Shown piece by piece: positions 1-8,446 of a DNA stretch of 64,000 nucleotides; the stretch's first letter is position 1; every line of letters starts with the position of its first letter. The stretch covers positions 124,001 to 188,000 of the forward strand of contig NZ_JALDWJ010000010.1 of the NCBI RefSeq assembly GCF_022758295.1. The letters are read 5' to 3'. The notes beneath the pieces are model-generated. The model was not told the DNA's origin and searched no databases. It saw only the letters and a program-made list of their open reading frames with translations. Both the position numbers and the translations under genes were made by a program. This DNA is from Lysobacter sp. CFH 32150 (GTDB lineage Bacteria; Pseudomonadota; Gammaproteobacteria; Xanthomonadales; Xanthomonadaceae).

Positions 1-189
1 GGTGAAGGTCACGGCGAAGATCGCGTGCGGCGGCACGCCGTGCACTTCGTTCAGCCAGGCGATGCGGTGCGTCAGCACGCGGGTCTTGCCGGAACCGGCG
101 CCGGCGAGGACGAGGTAGTGGCCGGGCGCTGCGGTGACGGCCTCGCGCTGCGCGGGGTTCAGCGCGTCGAGCAAATGCGATACATCCAT
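1..189 (-). CDS. uvrD: UvrD/PcrA-type DNA helicase II, N-terminal fragment
   Basis: This is the first 63 codons of a superfamily 1 helicase whose remainder lies beyond the left edge. Reading leftwards from the ATG at 189, the protein starts [18 protein letters not shown], the Q-motif region of UvrD/PcrA/Rep. It continues through the Walker A motif GAGSGKT (about residues 30-36) and [11 protein letters not shown], and ends in AVFAVTFT-like motif Ia sequence. The family unwinds DNA with 3'-5' polarity in nucleotide excision and mismatch repair. The MDVSxLLDxLNPAQ start favours UvrD over Rep, but the fragment cannot exclude a paralogue. Transcription is divergent from the gene at 267. Confidence 0.88.
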   Translation of the reverse strand, partial: MDVSHLLDALNPAQREAVTAAPGHYLVLAGAGSGKTRVLTHRIAWLNEVHGVPPHAIFAVTFT

Positions 190-266
190 TGCGGCATTGT
201 ACCGGGCAGCTCCGATCCGCACGTCCTTCACGGAACCTTGCCCGCTGTGCGACGTCCAATCCGCCC

Positions 267-1181
267 ATGCGCCTGCAACTATCGCTTTCACTGCTGCTGG
301 CCAGTGCTGGCGTCGTCGCTGCGCCGATCGACGAGCGCACGGTGCACGCTGGAGATACCGAATTGCGCATCATGGTCGACGCGGCGGACCACGCCCGCGC
401 CGATACGCTCCATCGCTGGCTTGCCGAAGTCGCCAAGGCCGAGTTGGCGGTATCCGGACGTTTCCCCCTCGCCAGCGCACAGGTGCGGGTGGAGGAAATC
501 CGCAGCGACGATCCAAGCCCGGTGCCGTGGGGCCAGACCTCACGTCGTCGCAACGTCGCCGTGCTGCTCTACGTCCGCGACGACGCAACCTTGGAAGAAC
601 TGCGCAGCGACTGGACTGCGGTGCACGAACTTGCGCATCTGTTCCATCCCTATCTCGGCATGCGTGGCCGCTGGCTGGCGGAAGGGCTCGCGAGCTACTA
701 CCAGAACGTGTTGCGCGCCCGCATCGGCTTGCTCAGCCAGGAGCAGGCGTGGCAACGACTCGATGCCGGCTTCGGCCGTGGCCGTGGTGCCGTGACCGGC
801 ATCCGTCTGGACGAGCTGGGGCGGCGCGGCACCATGCGGGTCTACTGGGCCGGCGCGGCCTATTGGCTCGAGGCCGACCTGGCTTTGCGCGTGCGCGACA
901 GCAGTCTTGATGCGGTCCTGGCGGAGTACGCACGCTGCTGCCTGCAGGGCACGGCCACGGTTGCACCGGAGGCGTTTGTCGCGGAGCTGGATCGCATCGC
1001 CGATGCCGATGTCTTCAGCAGCCTTTACCAGCGCTATGCGGCGGCGCGCGAATTCCCGTCGCTGGATGCCGCGTACCGGCAGTTGGGCATTACGACTGAC
1101 GATGGCCGTTTGCGCTTCTCGCAACAAACGGCCGCATCGCGGTTACGCCAAGCGATCATGGGTCGCCGGTCCGCCAATTAG
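267..1181 (+). CDS. Putative secreted gluzincin-type metallopeptidase
   Basis: This is a 304-residue protein with a probable signal peptide ([19 protein letters not shown], cleavage near residue 19). A zinc-peptidase motif, HELAH at residues 120-124, is followed by a glutamate in [10 protein letters not shown] (Glu139). The HExxH plus Glu spacing of about 15 residues is seen in gluzincins of the MA clan that resemble the M1-like and SprT-like groups. The ATG at 267 is chosen because it starts directly at the signal peptide, although an in-frame ATG exists at 189. I do not recognise a specific family. The substrate is unknown and catalysis is inferred only from the motif. The gene is divergent from uvrD and convergent with the UPF0114 gene. 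Confidence 0.72.
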   Translation: MRLQLSLSLLLASAGVVAAPIDERTVHAGDTELRIMVDAADHARADTLHRWLAEVAKAELAVSGRFPLASAQVRVEEIRSDDPSPVPWGQTSRRRNVAVLLYVRDDATLEELRSDWTAVHELAHLFHPYLGMRGRWLAEGLASYYQNVLRARIGLLSQEQAWQRLDAGFGRGRGAVTGIRLDELGRRGTMRVYWAGAAYWLEADLALRVRDSSLDAVLAEYARCCLQGTATVAPEAFVAELDRIADADVFSSLYQRYAAAREFPSLDAAYRQLGITTDDGRLRFSQQTAASRLRQAIMGRRSAN

Positions 1182-1199
1182 GGCGGAGCTCCCTCCGCC
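1182..1199. terminator. Short hairpin between convergent genes
   Basis: Seven-base arms (GGCGGAG and CTCCGCC) with a four-base loop lie between the stop at 1181 and the convergent stop at 1214. There is no clear U-tract, so bidirectional termination is only a possibility. Confidence 0.35.
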
Positions 1200-1213
1200 T
1201 TCCGTACGCACTA

Positions 1214-1858
1214 TCAGTGCGTGACGTGCTCGCGCTTGCTCGAGGTGTAAGTCATCAGTTTGTCGGTGTAGGCGATGCCGATCGCCGACAGGATGAAGAT
1301 GGTGTGGATGATGGTTTGCCACATCACGCCGGTGGCAGTGATGGAAGTGCAGGCCTTGAGGTTGGCACCGGCATCGATCAGCGGCTGCATCACCTTCACC
1401 GCTTCGATGCCTGCCAGTGAGCTGCATAGCGGCAGGCCATCGACCATGCCCACCTCGATGAAGCTCTTCAGAAGATGGATCGAAGAGATGCCGATGATCG
1501 CCATCGCCAGTTTCACCTTCAGCACGCTGGCGTTGACGTGGCTGAGCCACTCCGGCTGGTCCGGGTGTCCCTGCAATCCCAGCCGCGAGACGAAGGTTTC
1601 GTAACCGCCGACAATCACCATCATCAGCAGGTTGGAGATCATCACCACGTCGATCAGGCCAAGCACGATCAGCATGATCTCCTGCTCACTCAGGTGCGCC
1701 GTCTCCTGGATCAGGTGCCACAGGTCCTTGCCGAACAGGAACACATACACGCCCTGAGCCACGATCAGCCCGAGGTACAGCGGCAGCTGCAGCCAGCGCG
1801 AGCTGAAGATCAGCGCGGGCAGCGGTTGGAGTCGAGTGGCGGAGCGGGCATCGGTCAT
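1214..1858 (-). CDS. UPF0114 (YqhA-family, TIGR00645) inner-membrane protein
   Basis: This is a 214-residue integral membrane protein. It has a hydrophobic segment at about residues 24-44 ([18 protein letters not shown]), a long hydrophobic pair around [29 protein letters not shown], and a C-terminal segment near [17 protein letters not shown]. The [25 protein letters not shown] type of sequence is the signature of the YqhA/UPF0114 family. The biochemical role of this family is not established. Length matches the family. It stands alone between a convergent gene and a REP palindrome. Confidence 0.88.
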   Translation of the reverse strand: MTDARSATRLQPLPALIFSSRWLQLPLYLGLIVAQGVYVFLFGKDLWHLIQETAHLSEQEIMLIVLGLIDVVMISNLLMMVIVGGYETFVSRLGLQGHPDQPEWLSHVNASVLKVKLAMAIIGISSIHLLKSFIEVGMVDGLPLCSSLAGIEAVKVMQPLIDAGANLKACTSITATGVMWQTIIHTIFILSAIGIAYTDKLMTYTSSKREHVTH

Positions 1859-1934
1859 GGGTGCAGAAAACCTTGGGCAAACGAAGCGCGCAGGTTAGCG
1901 GGCATGGCCCACGCTGCCAAGCACGAATCCGCCT

Positions 1935-2011
1935 GTAGGAGCGGCTTACAGCCGCGAGCTTTACGTTCCTGGGCGACGCAGCAAGAGCTCGCGGCTGTAA
2001 GCCGCTCCTAC
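1935..2011. repeat. REP-like palindrome, 26-bp perfect arms
   Basis: Two perfectly complementary 26-base arms (1935-1960 and 1986-2011) flank a 25-base spacer. The arm begins GTAGGAGCGGCTTACAGCCG, a form of the GTAGGAGCGGC repeat I recall from Xanthomonadaceae and pseudomonads. The inner part of each arm is itself nearly palindromic. The right arm contains the TAG stop codon of the minus-strand gene ending at 2008. Confidence 0.9.
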
Positions 2012-3054
2012 GGGGCCGGATCCATCGACACGCCCGGCAGCGACAGCACGTATTCGGGGCCCATCAGCAGCGACGGCGTGTAGTAACCCGGCGCGGCGGT
2101 GTGCTGGAGCAGGTGCTCGACGATGCCCAGCGCCGCGGTCACGGTGAGCGCATAGCCGTTGGGCGTACGCAATTGCAGTTTTTCCTCGCGACCGCCGCCG
2201 CGCGCTTCGCCCCACAGATAGGTCTGCGTCGCCGCGCGGGTCGTCTCCGACGGGCCGCGCACGTTCTTCTCGACGCGGCGCTTCAGGAACGCCTGCACTG
2301 GTGCCCAACCCAGGAGCGGGCCGAGCATGCGCAGACGGCGGATGCGTGCGATCGAGGACGGCGGCACCGTTGTGTACACCTCGATGTCGGGAATGCCGGT
2401 GCTGACGAAGGCGGTATAGACGTCGCCCCAGGGAATCGTCATCGCCGTGCGCGTTTGCCCGTCACGCTCGAACGTGCGCGACTTCCACGCCAGTGGCACG
2501 CGCTGCAGCACGCCGTCCTTGCGCACGCGGCCGCCCTTGCCCAGGCCCTCGACGCTGCTCTTCGCCGTGCCCGGGCTGAAACCGCCGCCGGCGTCGAACG
2601 CGAGCACCAGCGATTCCGCCTGCGGCAGTCGCCGCTTCAGCATCGCCGCGAGGCAATCGGTCGGCACCACATCGAAACCGGCGCCGGGCAACACCACGAT
2701 GCCGGCTTGCTTCGCGCGTTCGTCCTGCGCGTGGCAGTGCGCGAACACATCGACCTCGCCGGTGATGTCGAGGTAATGCGTCTTGGCCTCCAGGCAAGCT
2801 TCCAGCATCGGTGCGGCAGTGGCGGAGAACGGGCCGGCGCAATGCAGCACCAGGCCTACGCCGCGCAGACCGGCGTGCATGTCCTCGCTGCGATCGAGCG
2901 TGAAGACGCGCCACGGCAGGCCGAGTTCGGTGGCGAGCGCCTGCACGGTCTCCGCGTTGCGCCCTGCGAGGATCGGCTGCAACCCACGCTGCCGCGCTTC
3001 CTTCGCGATCAGGCGGCCGGTGTAACCGTTGGCGCCATAGATCATCCACTGCAT
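2008..3054 (-). CDS. Saccharopine dehydrogenase-like NAD(P)-binding oxidoreductase
   Basis: This is a 348-residue protein of the saccharopine dehydrogenase / trans-acting enoyl reductase superfamily. The N-terminus MQWMIYGANGYTGRLIAKEA holds the Rossmann motif GANGYTG (residues 7-13). It is followed by AGRN, by a THYLDITGE motif typical of the family, and by LPGAGFDVVPTDCLA. The ATG at 3054 is preferred over one at 3108 because a GGAGG Shine-Dalgarno sequence lies nine bases upstream and the Rossmann fold starts immediately. The family acts on varied carbonyl or enoyl substrates, so no substrate is assigned. The stop codon is supplied by the arm of the flanking REP palindrome. Confidence 0.8.
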   Translation of the reverse strand: MQWMIYGANGYTGRLIAKEARQRGLQPILAGRNAETVQALATELGLPWRVFTLDRSEDMHAGLRGVGLVLHCAGPFSATAAPMLEACLEAKTHYLDITGEVDVFAHCHAQDERAKQAGIVVLPGAGFDVVPTDCLAAMLKRRLPQAESLVLAFDAGGGFSPGTAKSSVEGLGKGGRVRKDGVLQRVPLAWKSRTFERDGQTRTAMTIPWGDVYTAFVSTGIPDIEVYTTVPPSSIARIRRLRMLGPLLGWAPVQAFLKRRVEKNVRGPSETTRAATQTYLWGEARGGGREEKLQLRTPNGYALTVTAALGIVEHLLQHTAAPGYYTPSLLMGPEYVLSLPGVSMDPAP

Positions 3055-3117
3055 GGGGGGTTGCCTCCGTCTGTCCACGTCGCAGCATAGCAACGCCCGG
3101 GCTTTCACGGCGCGAAC

Positions 3118-3147
3118 AAAAAAGGGCCAATTGCTTGGCCCTTTTTT
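3118..3147. terminator. Bidirectional intrinsic terminator
   Basis: Thirteen-base perfect arms (3118-3130 and 3135-3147) enclose the loop TTGC. The outer six pairs are A:U, which gives a T-tract on both strands. It lies between the peptidase stop at 3166 and the next gene's start at 3054, so it most likely ends the peptidase transcript. Confidence 0.85.
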
Positions 3148-3165
3148 GCTTTAGCGGACGATTGC

Positions 3166-5496
3166 TTAGTTCGCCGGCGGCTTGATCCGGTATTGCGCCG
3201 GCGGTTCGGCACCTAGCAGGTGGCGGACGAAGTAATCCCAGCGCCGGCGCATCACGTAGTAACTGTCGGCGCCATAGCCATGGCGTGCATTCGGCAGCAT
3301 CAGCAGGTCGAAATCCTTGTTCGCCTTCATCAGCGCGTCGACCACAAGCAGCGTCATGGAGGGTGGCACGTTGTCATCCATCATGCCGTGGATCAGGAAC
3401 AGATGACCCTGGAGTTTGTCGGCGAAACGCTGGTTGGCCTGGTCGTCGTAGTTGGTGGTGCCGTCCTTGTTGGTCACCAGCAAACCCTGCCACTTCTCCG
3501 CCCAGTCGTCCTCGTAGTTGCGGTTCTCGTGGTTGCCGCTTTCGCTGATGCCGACCTTGAAGAAGTCCGGATAACGGAACATCGCCGTCGCAGTGGCGTT
3601 GCCGCCGCCGGAATGGCCCCAGATGCCAACACGATCGAGGTCGATGAACGCGTGCCGCTTGGCCAGCTCCTTCATGCCGGCGACCTGGTCCGGCAGCGTG
3701 TTGTCGGCAATATCGGCAAACCAGGCGTCGTGGAACGCCTTGGAGCGATACGGCGTGCCCATGCCGTCGATCGCGACGACGATGAAGCCGAGTTCGGCCA
3801 GCGCCTGGTGGTCGCCACGCGCCGGTGCGAAGCCGCGGCGGCCGACCGAGCCGACCTGCGGGCCCGGGTAGATGTAATTGATGATCGGGTACTTCTTGTT
3901 CGGGTCGAAATGCGACGGCTTGAACATCAGTCCGTACAGGTCGGTCTTGCCGTCGCGGCCCTTCACCGTGATCGACTCCGGCGCAACCCAGCCAGCCGCC
4001 TTCAATCGGGTGATATCGGCGCGCGCGATCTCGGCGGCGACCTTGCCGTCCTCAGCATCGCGCAACACGCTGACCGGCGGCATGGTCGTCGTCGAATACG
4101 TATCTACGAAGTAACGGCCGTCAGGCGACAGCTTCACCGTGTGGGCGGCGTCTTCCGGTGAGAGCAAGGTCACCTCGCCATTGTCGAGGCCGACCTTGTA
4201 CAGATGCTGGTAGTAGGGATCGCGCCTCGCTTCGCGGCCGGTCCCGATGAACCACAGCGTGCGCGTCTTCTCGTCGAGGCGCAGCACTTCGGCGACGTTC
4301 CAGTCGCCCTTGGTCACCGCGTGCTTGAGCTTGCCGGTGGTGAGGTCGTACAGATACAGGTGCCCCCAGTTGCTGCGCTGGCTCCACCACAGCACTTCGT
4401 TGCTTTCCGGCAGGTAGCGCCAGTTGATCGCGTTGATGCCGCTCTCGAACCAGGTCTTCACCTTCTCATCGAACACATCGCGTACCACGCCGGTCGCGGT
4501 GTCGGCGATGCGCAGCCACGTTTCCTGGTGATCGCGCGAGGTCGAAGCGAACGCCAGCGTCTTGCCGTCCGCCGCCCACTGCACGTCTTCCCAGCCGCCG
4601 AAGCAGCTGACGTCGTCGCACTGGGTGGAGCGGTGCTGGTCCGGTGGCATCTTGAAGCGCACGACCTTGCGCGCGGGCACGTCGATGACGACGCGCTCGA
4701 TCATCGTGATGTCCTTGTCGCCAACCAGTGGATATTTCCAGGTCTCGACTTTCGGGTGCCCGACGTTGGTGCCGACCAGCGTCATCTCGCCGGTCTTGCG
4801 CTGGTCCTGCTGGAAGGTGGCGATCTGTTTCGAATCCGGCGACCACACCAGGATCGCACTGTCGTCATGCACCCAGCCGGCATTGTTGGTGGCGTAGCCG
4901 TAATCCTTGACGCCGTCGGTGGTGAGCTGCGTTTCCTTGCCGGTGGCGACTTCGCGCAGCCACAGGTTCCAGTTGCGGATGAAGGCTTCGTGCGCCTTGT
5001 CCGGCGACCGCACGCCCGGGCCATCGCCCTCCTTGACTGCAGCCTTTTTCGCCGGCTGGCAAACGCCCTTGCCACCGAGATCGCACAGGTAATGCTCGCC
5101 GCGCGCGACGATATCGAAGCGGCCATCGGCCTGGACTTCGAAACCGGTGACGGCTTTATCGAGTTTTTTCGCATCGACCGGCTTGCCGGTCGCCTTGGCC
5201 AGCGCCTTGGCGAGCTTGGCATGATCGAACGCAGGCGCCGCCTTGCCGCTGGCGACATCCATGCGCAGGATGCGGGCGCCGTTGACGTCGGAATCGACGT
5301 AGACGAAATGCCCGTCGTCCAGCCACCTGACGCCCTGCACGGCGTGATCGACCAGGGGCGATGTGTTCTGGCCGAGGAAGCGCTCCGCTCGCGCGTAATC
5401 CTCCATGCCGACTGTCCGTGTCTGCGCCACGGCGCTCAGCGACAGCAGACCCACCACGGCGCCCAGCAGGCGCGTCTTGTTCAGCATCGAACCCAT
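3166..5496 (-). CDS. Secreted S9-family prolyl oligopeptidase / DPP-IV-like peptidase
   Basis: This is a 776-residue exported serine peptidase. A signal peptide (MLNKTRLLGAVVGLLSLSAVAQ) precedes a beta-propeller of about 500 residues (DPPIV_N) and a C-terminal alpha/beta hydrolase domain. The nucleophile lies in GIWGHSGGGN (Ser629). The acid is in HGMMDDNVPP (Asp708) and the base is in NARHGYG (His739), with spacing very close to human DPP-IV. The ATG at 5496 follows a GAGGGG Shine-Dalgarno sequence. At residues 208-212 the protein reads GWVHDD where classical DPP-IV enzymes carry the double-glutamate DWVYEEE that binds the substrate amino terminus. Strict dipeptidyl peptidase activity is therefore not assured. 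It probably acts in the periplasm on small peptides. Confidence 0.85.
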   Translation of the reverse strand: MGSMLNKTRLLGAVVGLLSLSAVAQTRTVGMEDYARAERFLGQNTSPLVDHAVQGVRWLDDGHFVYVDSDVNGARILRMDVASGKAAPAFDHAKLAKALAKATGKPVDAKKLDKAVTGFEVQADGRFDIVARGEHYLCDLGGKGVCQPAKKAAVKEGDGPGVRSPDKAHEAFIRNWNLWLREVATGKETQLTTDGVKDYGYATNNAGWVHDDSAILVWSPDSKQIATFQQDQRKTGEMTLVGTNVGHPKVETWKYPLVGDKDITMIERVVIDVPARKVVRFKMPPDQHRSTQCDDVSCFGGWEDVQWAADGKTLAFASTSRDHQETWLRIADTATGVVRDVFDEKVKTWFESGINAINWRYLPESNEVLWWSQRSNWGHLYLYDLTTGKLKHAVTKGDWNVAEVLRLDEKTRTLWFIGTGREARRDPYYQHLYKVGLDNGEVTLLSPEDAAHTVKLSPDGRYFVDTYSTTTMPPVSVLRDAEDGKVAAEIARADITRLKAAGWVAPESITVKGRDGKTDLYGLMFKPSHFDPNKKYPIINYIYPGPQVGSVGRRGFAPARGDHQALAELGFIVVAIDGMGTPYRSKAFHDAWFADIADNTLPDQVAGMKELAKRHAFIDLDRVGIWGHSGGGNATATAMFRYPDFFKVGISESGNHENRNYEDDWAEKWQGLLVTNKDGTTNYDDQANQRFADKLQGHLFLIHGMMDDNVPPSMTLLVVDALMKANKDFDLLMLPNARHGYGADSYYVMRRRWDYFVRHLLGAEPPAQYRIKPPAN

Positions 5497-5593
5497 AGCC
5501 ACCCCTCGCTCACATGAATCCGGCCATGCTAGCGCGGCTCGGACGACAGGCACCCCTGCCGGATGTCCCGGAAGCGCTCGTTATACTCGGGCG

Positions 5594-6817
5594 ATGATTG
5601 AATCGGAGTTGCGTGTGCCCCCAGCGTCGCCATCCCCAATGCCATCGCTGGCGATCCGCGCATATACCGCCACCACCGCGCTCGGTCGCGGCCGCGGCGC
5701 GCAGTTATCGGCATTGCGTGACCGTCGTAGCGGTTTGCGCCACAACGATTTCGGCAACGAGCGGCTGGATTGCTGGATCGGCCGTGTCGACGGACTCGAG
5801 GCTGCGCCCGTGCCGGATGCCTTCGCGCAGTGGGATTGCCGCAACAACCGCCTTGCCTGGTTGGCGCTGCAACAGGATGGCGTGCTCGAAGCCGTCGCCG
5901 CGCTGCGCGAGCAGTACGGCGCCGCACGCGTGGCGGTCGTGCTCGGCACTTCCACCGCCAGCATCGGTGCCAGCGAAGAGGCCTACGCCCGGCTCCACAA
6001 CGGAGCCTTCCCGCACGATCTCGCCCGACCCGTCGTGCACAACCCGCACTCGCTCGGCGACTTCGTGCAGCAGGTGACGGGGCTGCGTGGCCCGTGCATG
6101 ACGGTGGCGACGGCATGTTCCTCCAGCGCCAAGGTGTTCGCGCAGGCGGCGCGCCTGATCAACGCGGGCATCGTCGATGCGGCGCTGGTCGGCGGCGTCG
6201 ATACGTTGTGCGGCAGCGTGCTGTTCGGGTTCAACGCGCTGCAACTGGTGTCGTCGCAACCGTGCCGGCCGTTCGATACGGCGCGGGATGGCCTGTCGCT
6301 GGGCGAGGCCGGTGGCTTCGCGGTGCTCGAGCGCGCAACGGAGCGTGATCGTGGGCTGCAGCTGCGTGGCTACGGCGAATCCAGCGACGCCCACCACATG
6401 TCCTCGCCGCACCCGGAAGGCCTCGGCGCGCAGTTGTCGATGCGCGATGCCTTGGCGCGCGCCGACATCGGTGCCGCCGAGGTGGGCTATCTCAACCTGC
6501 ACGGCACCGCCACCCCCGCCAACGACAGCGTCGAAGCGCTGGCGGTGTCGGCGTTGTTTCCCGATGCACTGCACGCGAGTTCGACCAAGGGCTGGACCGG
6601 GCACACCCTCGGCGCCGCCGGGATCGTCGAGTCGGTATTCGCGATGCTGGCGCTTGAACACGGCCTGCTCCCGGGCACCCTCAACAGCAATGAGCGTGAT
6701 CCCGCCTGCGGCGCGCAGATCCGCTTCGACAATGCCGAGGCCGGCATTCGCTATGCGATGAACAATTCGTTCGGCTTCGGCGGCAACAACTGCTCTCTCG
6801 TGTTCGGTGTCGCATGA
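5594..6817 (+). CDS. Beta-ketoacyl-ACP synthase of the pigment cluster (ApeO-like)
   Basis: This is a 407-residue FabB/FabF-type ketosynthase. It carries the Cys-His-His triad: ATACSSSAK (Cys175), LHGTATPAND (His303) and WTGHTLGAAG (His337). In aryl polyene and xanthomonadin clusters this enzyme condenses malonyl-ACP onto the aryl starter and works as a heterodimer with a chain-length factor. That partner is encoded next, with an ATGA overlap. Length is normal. An in-frame ATG at 5639 would give 392 residues and is a credible alternative, because a TATACT box at 5582-5587 lies too close to 5594 to drive a normal leader. The gene begins the plus-strand block and is divergent from the peptidase gene. 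Confidence 0.88.
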   Translation: MIESELRVPPASPSPMPSLAIRAYTATTALGRGRGAQLSALRDRRSGLRHNDFGNERLDCWIGRVDGLEAAPVPDAFAQWDCRNNRLAWLALQQDGVLEAVAALREQYGAARVAVVLGTSTASIGASEEAYARLHNGAFPHDLARPVVHNPHSLGDFVQQVTGLRGPCMTVATACSSSAKVFAQAARLINAGIVDAALVGGVDTLCGSVLFGFNALQLVSSQPCRPFDTARDGLSLGEAGGFAVLERATERDRGLQLRGYGESSDAHHMSSPHPEGLGAQLSMRDALARADIGAAEVGYLNLHGTATPANDSVEALAVSALFPDALHASSTKGWTGHTLGAAGIVESVFAMLALEHGLLPGTLNSNERDPACGAQIRFDNAEAGIRYAMNNSFGFGGNNCSLVFGVA

Positions 6818-7647
6818 GCGGCCTCTCCGCGACGATTGAAGGCATCGGTTATTGGAGTCGCGGCCTGCCTTCGTGGGATGCCGCGCGCGATTACGTGCGC
6901 GATGGCACGTTGCCCGAAGCCGCCCCGCCAAGGCCTTCGCCCCAGCTGCTCGCGCCAAACGAACGCCGGCGCGCGCCGGAAACCGTCGCCGTCGCCCTGG
7001 AAGTCGCACTCGCCGCCTGTGCCGCCGCCGGTCGCGAACCGGCGACGTTGCCATCGGTGTTCGCCTCGGCCCATGGCGACCTCGCCATCACCGATTACAT
7101 GTGCGCCACCCTCGCCGTCGAACCGGCGACGATCTCGCCGACCAGGTTCCACAACTCCGTACACAACGCCGCCGCCGGGTACTGGACCATCGGTGCCGGC
7201 TGCATGCAGGCCGCGACCGCGATCAGCGCGTTCGACGCCAGTTTCGCCCAGGGCCTGATCGAAGCGCTGGTGCAACTCGCTGCCGGCAGCGAGGCGGTGC
7301 TGCTGGTGGCTTATGACAGCGAAGCGGTCGGTCCGCTGGCCATGGTCTCGCGGAGTGCCGGACTGCTCGGCGGCGCACTGGTGCTCTCGCAACGCGAATT
7401 CACGGGTGCGCCACGCCTGCGCCTGTCGCTGGTCGATGCGGATGCGCCCGTGCCCGGCGGCGCGTTGGCGCGGATGGTCGGCGACAACGCCAGCGCGCCG
7501 ATGCTGCCTGTGTTCGAGATGCTGGCTTTGCAGCAGGATGCACGGGTCATGTTGAAGGCCGGGCCCGGACGCGCGCTGCAGGTGGAAATCATGCAAATGG
7601 AGACCATGCACATGGAGAGCATGCATACGGAGAGCCCGCATGCCTGA
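6814..7647 (+). CDS. Ketosynthase-like chain-length factor (ApeC-like)
   Basis: This is a 277-residue protein resembling the beta-ketoacyl synthase N-terminal-like family (Ketoacyl-synt_2) that forms the KS-CLF partner in aryl polyene systems. Recognisable segments are FASAHGDLAITDY, FHNSVHNAAAGYW and GAGCMQAATAISAF, with a cysteine at the approximate nucleophile position. The usual two histidine motifs of an active ketosynthase are not evident, in keeping with a structural partner. It overlaps the upstream ketosynthase by four bases. The C-terminus is unusual: three 15-bp tandem units encode a Met/Glu/His-rich tail (MQMET-MHMES-MHTES). The last unit also carries the GGAG for the next gene, which overlaps by eight bases. 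Confidence 0.78.
   Translation: MSGLSATIEGIGYWSRGLPSWDAARDYVRDGTLPEAAPPRPSPQLLAPNERRRAPETVAVALEVALAACAAAGREPATLPSVFASAHGDLAITDYMCATLAVEPATISPTRFHNSVHNAAAGYWTIGAGCMQAATAISAFDASFAQGLIEALVQLAAGSEAVLLVAYDSEAVGPLAMVSRSAGLLGGALVLSQREFTGAPRLRLSLVDADAPVPGGALARMVGDNASAPMLPVFEMLALQQDARVMLKAGPGRALQVEIMQMETMHMESMHTESPHA
7591..7635 (+). repeat. Three tandem 15-bp units at the 3' end of the CLF gene
   Basis: The units at 7591-7605, 7606-7620 and 7621-7635 share the form ATGCAnAyGGAGAsC. Each is in frame and encodes five residues, and each contains a GGAG. The last GGAG (7629-7632) sits seven bases before the ATG at 7640, so it can serve as that gene's ribosome binding site. Confidence 0.8.
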
Positions 7648-8446
7648 TCGCAACGACATTGCGGTCGTGATTCCCGCGCTGAACGAGGCGCTGCGCATCC
7701 GCGACGTGGTCCAGGCAGCCCTGCGCGAATGCCCGCAGGTGATCGTGATCGACGATGGGTCCGACGATGGCACAGCCGAGCGCATCGCCGACCTGCCTGT
7801 GACCGTATTGCAGCACACGCAACGCATGGGCAAGGGCGCAAGCCTGCGCGACGGCTTCCGCGAGGCCCTGCGCCGCGGCGTCGCCGGCGTGCTGACCATG
7901 GATGGCGACGGCCAGCACGATGCCTCTGACATCCCGCGCCTGCTCGATGCCGCCGCGCGTCATCCCGGGCACATCGTGATCGGCGCGCGCCTGCGCAAGC
8001 GCTCGCAGCAGCCGACCTATCGCCGCCTCGCCAATGAATTCGGCGACTGGGGCATCGCCTGGGGCACCGGCTACCAGATCGCCGACAGCCAGAGTGGCCA
8101 GCGCTATTACCCGGCGGAAGTCTGCGCGCTCGACGACGTCCCGGGCGAGGATTTCGTGTTCGAGGCACAGATCGTGATCTCCGCGGCGCAGCAGCTCGGC
8201 ACGCGCTGCGTGTCGGTGCCGATCGAGTCGCGTTACAAGCAGACCCACACCGGCGAGCAGATGCGCGCCAGCCACTTCAAGCCGGTACGCGATTTCACCC
8301 GTATCACCCTGCACATTGTGCGCGGGTGCCTGCGCCGCGGCGGGGTCCCGGCGGTCTATCGCAGCATCCGCGCCAATCCGCCACTGATCGACGACACCAG
8401 CGGCGAGTTCGCTCCGCCTCCGGTCACTGCCAAGCAGGCGACATGA
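7640..8446 (+). CDS. Family 2 glycosyltransferase of the pigment cluster
   Basis: This is a 268-residue GT2 enzyme with a GT-A fold. The opening is IAVVIPALNEALRI, followed by the nucleotide-binding VIDDGSDDGT and the metal-binding MDGDGQHDASDIPRL. No strong C-terminal membrane pair is visible, so it is probably cytoplasmic or peripheral. Glycosyltransferase genes of this type occur in xanthomonadin clusters, where the polyene is carried on a larger lipid or sugar-containing molecule. The acceptor here cannot be read from sequence. It overlaps both neighbours (eight and four bases), so it is probably translationally coupled to the ketosynthase pair and the flavoprotein. Confidence 0.87.
   Translation: MPDRNDIAVVIPALNEALRIRDVVQAALRECPQVIVIDDGSDDGTAERIADLPVTVLQHTQRMGKGASLRDGFREALRRGVAGVLTMDGDGQHDASDIPRLLDAAARHPGHIVIGARLRKRSQQPTYRRLANEFGDWGIAWGTGYQIADSQSGQRYYPAEVCALDDVPGEDFVFEAQIVISAAQQLGTRCVSVPIESRYKQTHTGEQMRASHFKPVRDFTRITLHIVRGCLRRGGVPAVYRSIRANPPLIDDTSGEFAPPPVTAKQAT

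Noticed and set aside
5582-5587. TATACT as a -10 box for the ketosynthase operon
   Set aside because: There is no good -35 box at 16-18 bases upstream, and it is only seven bases before the ATG at 5594. It would make sense only if translation starts at 5639.
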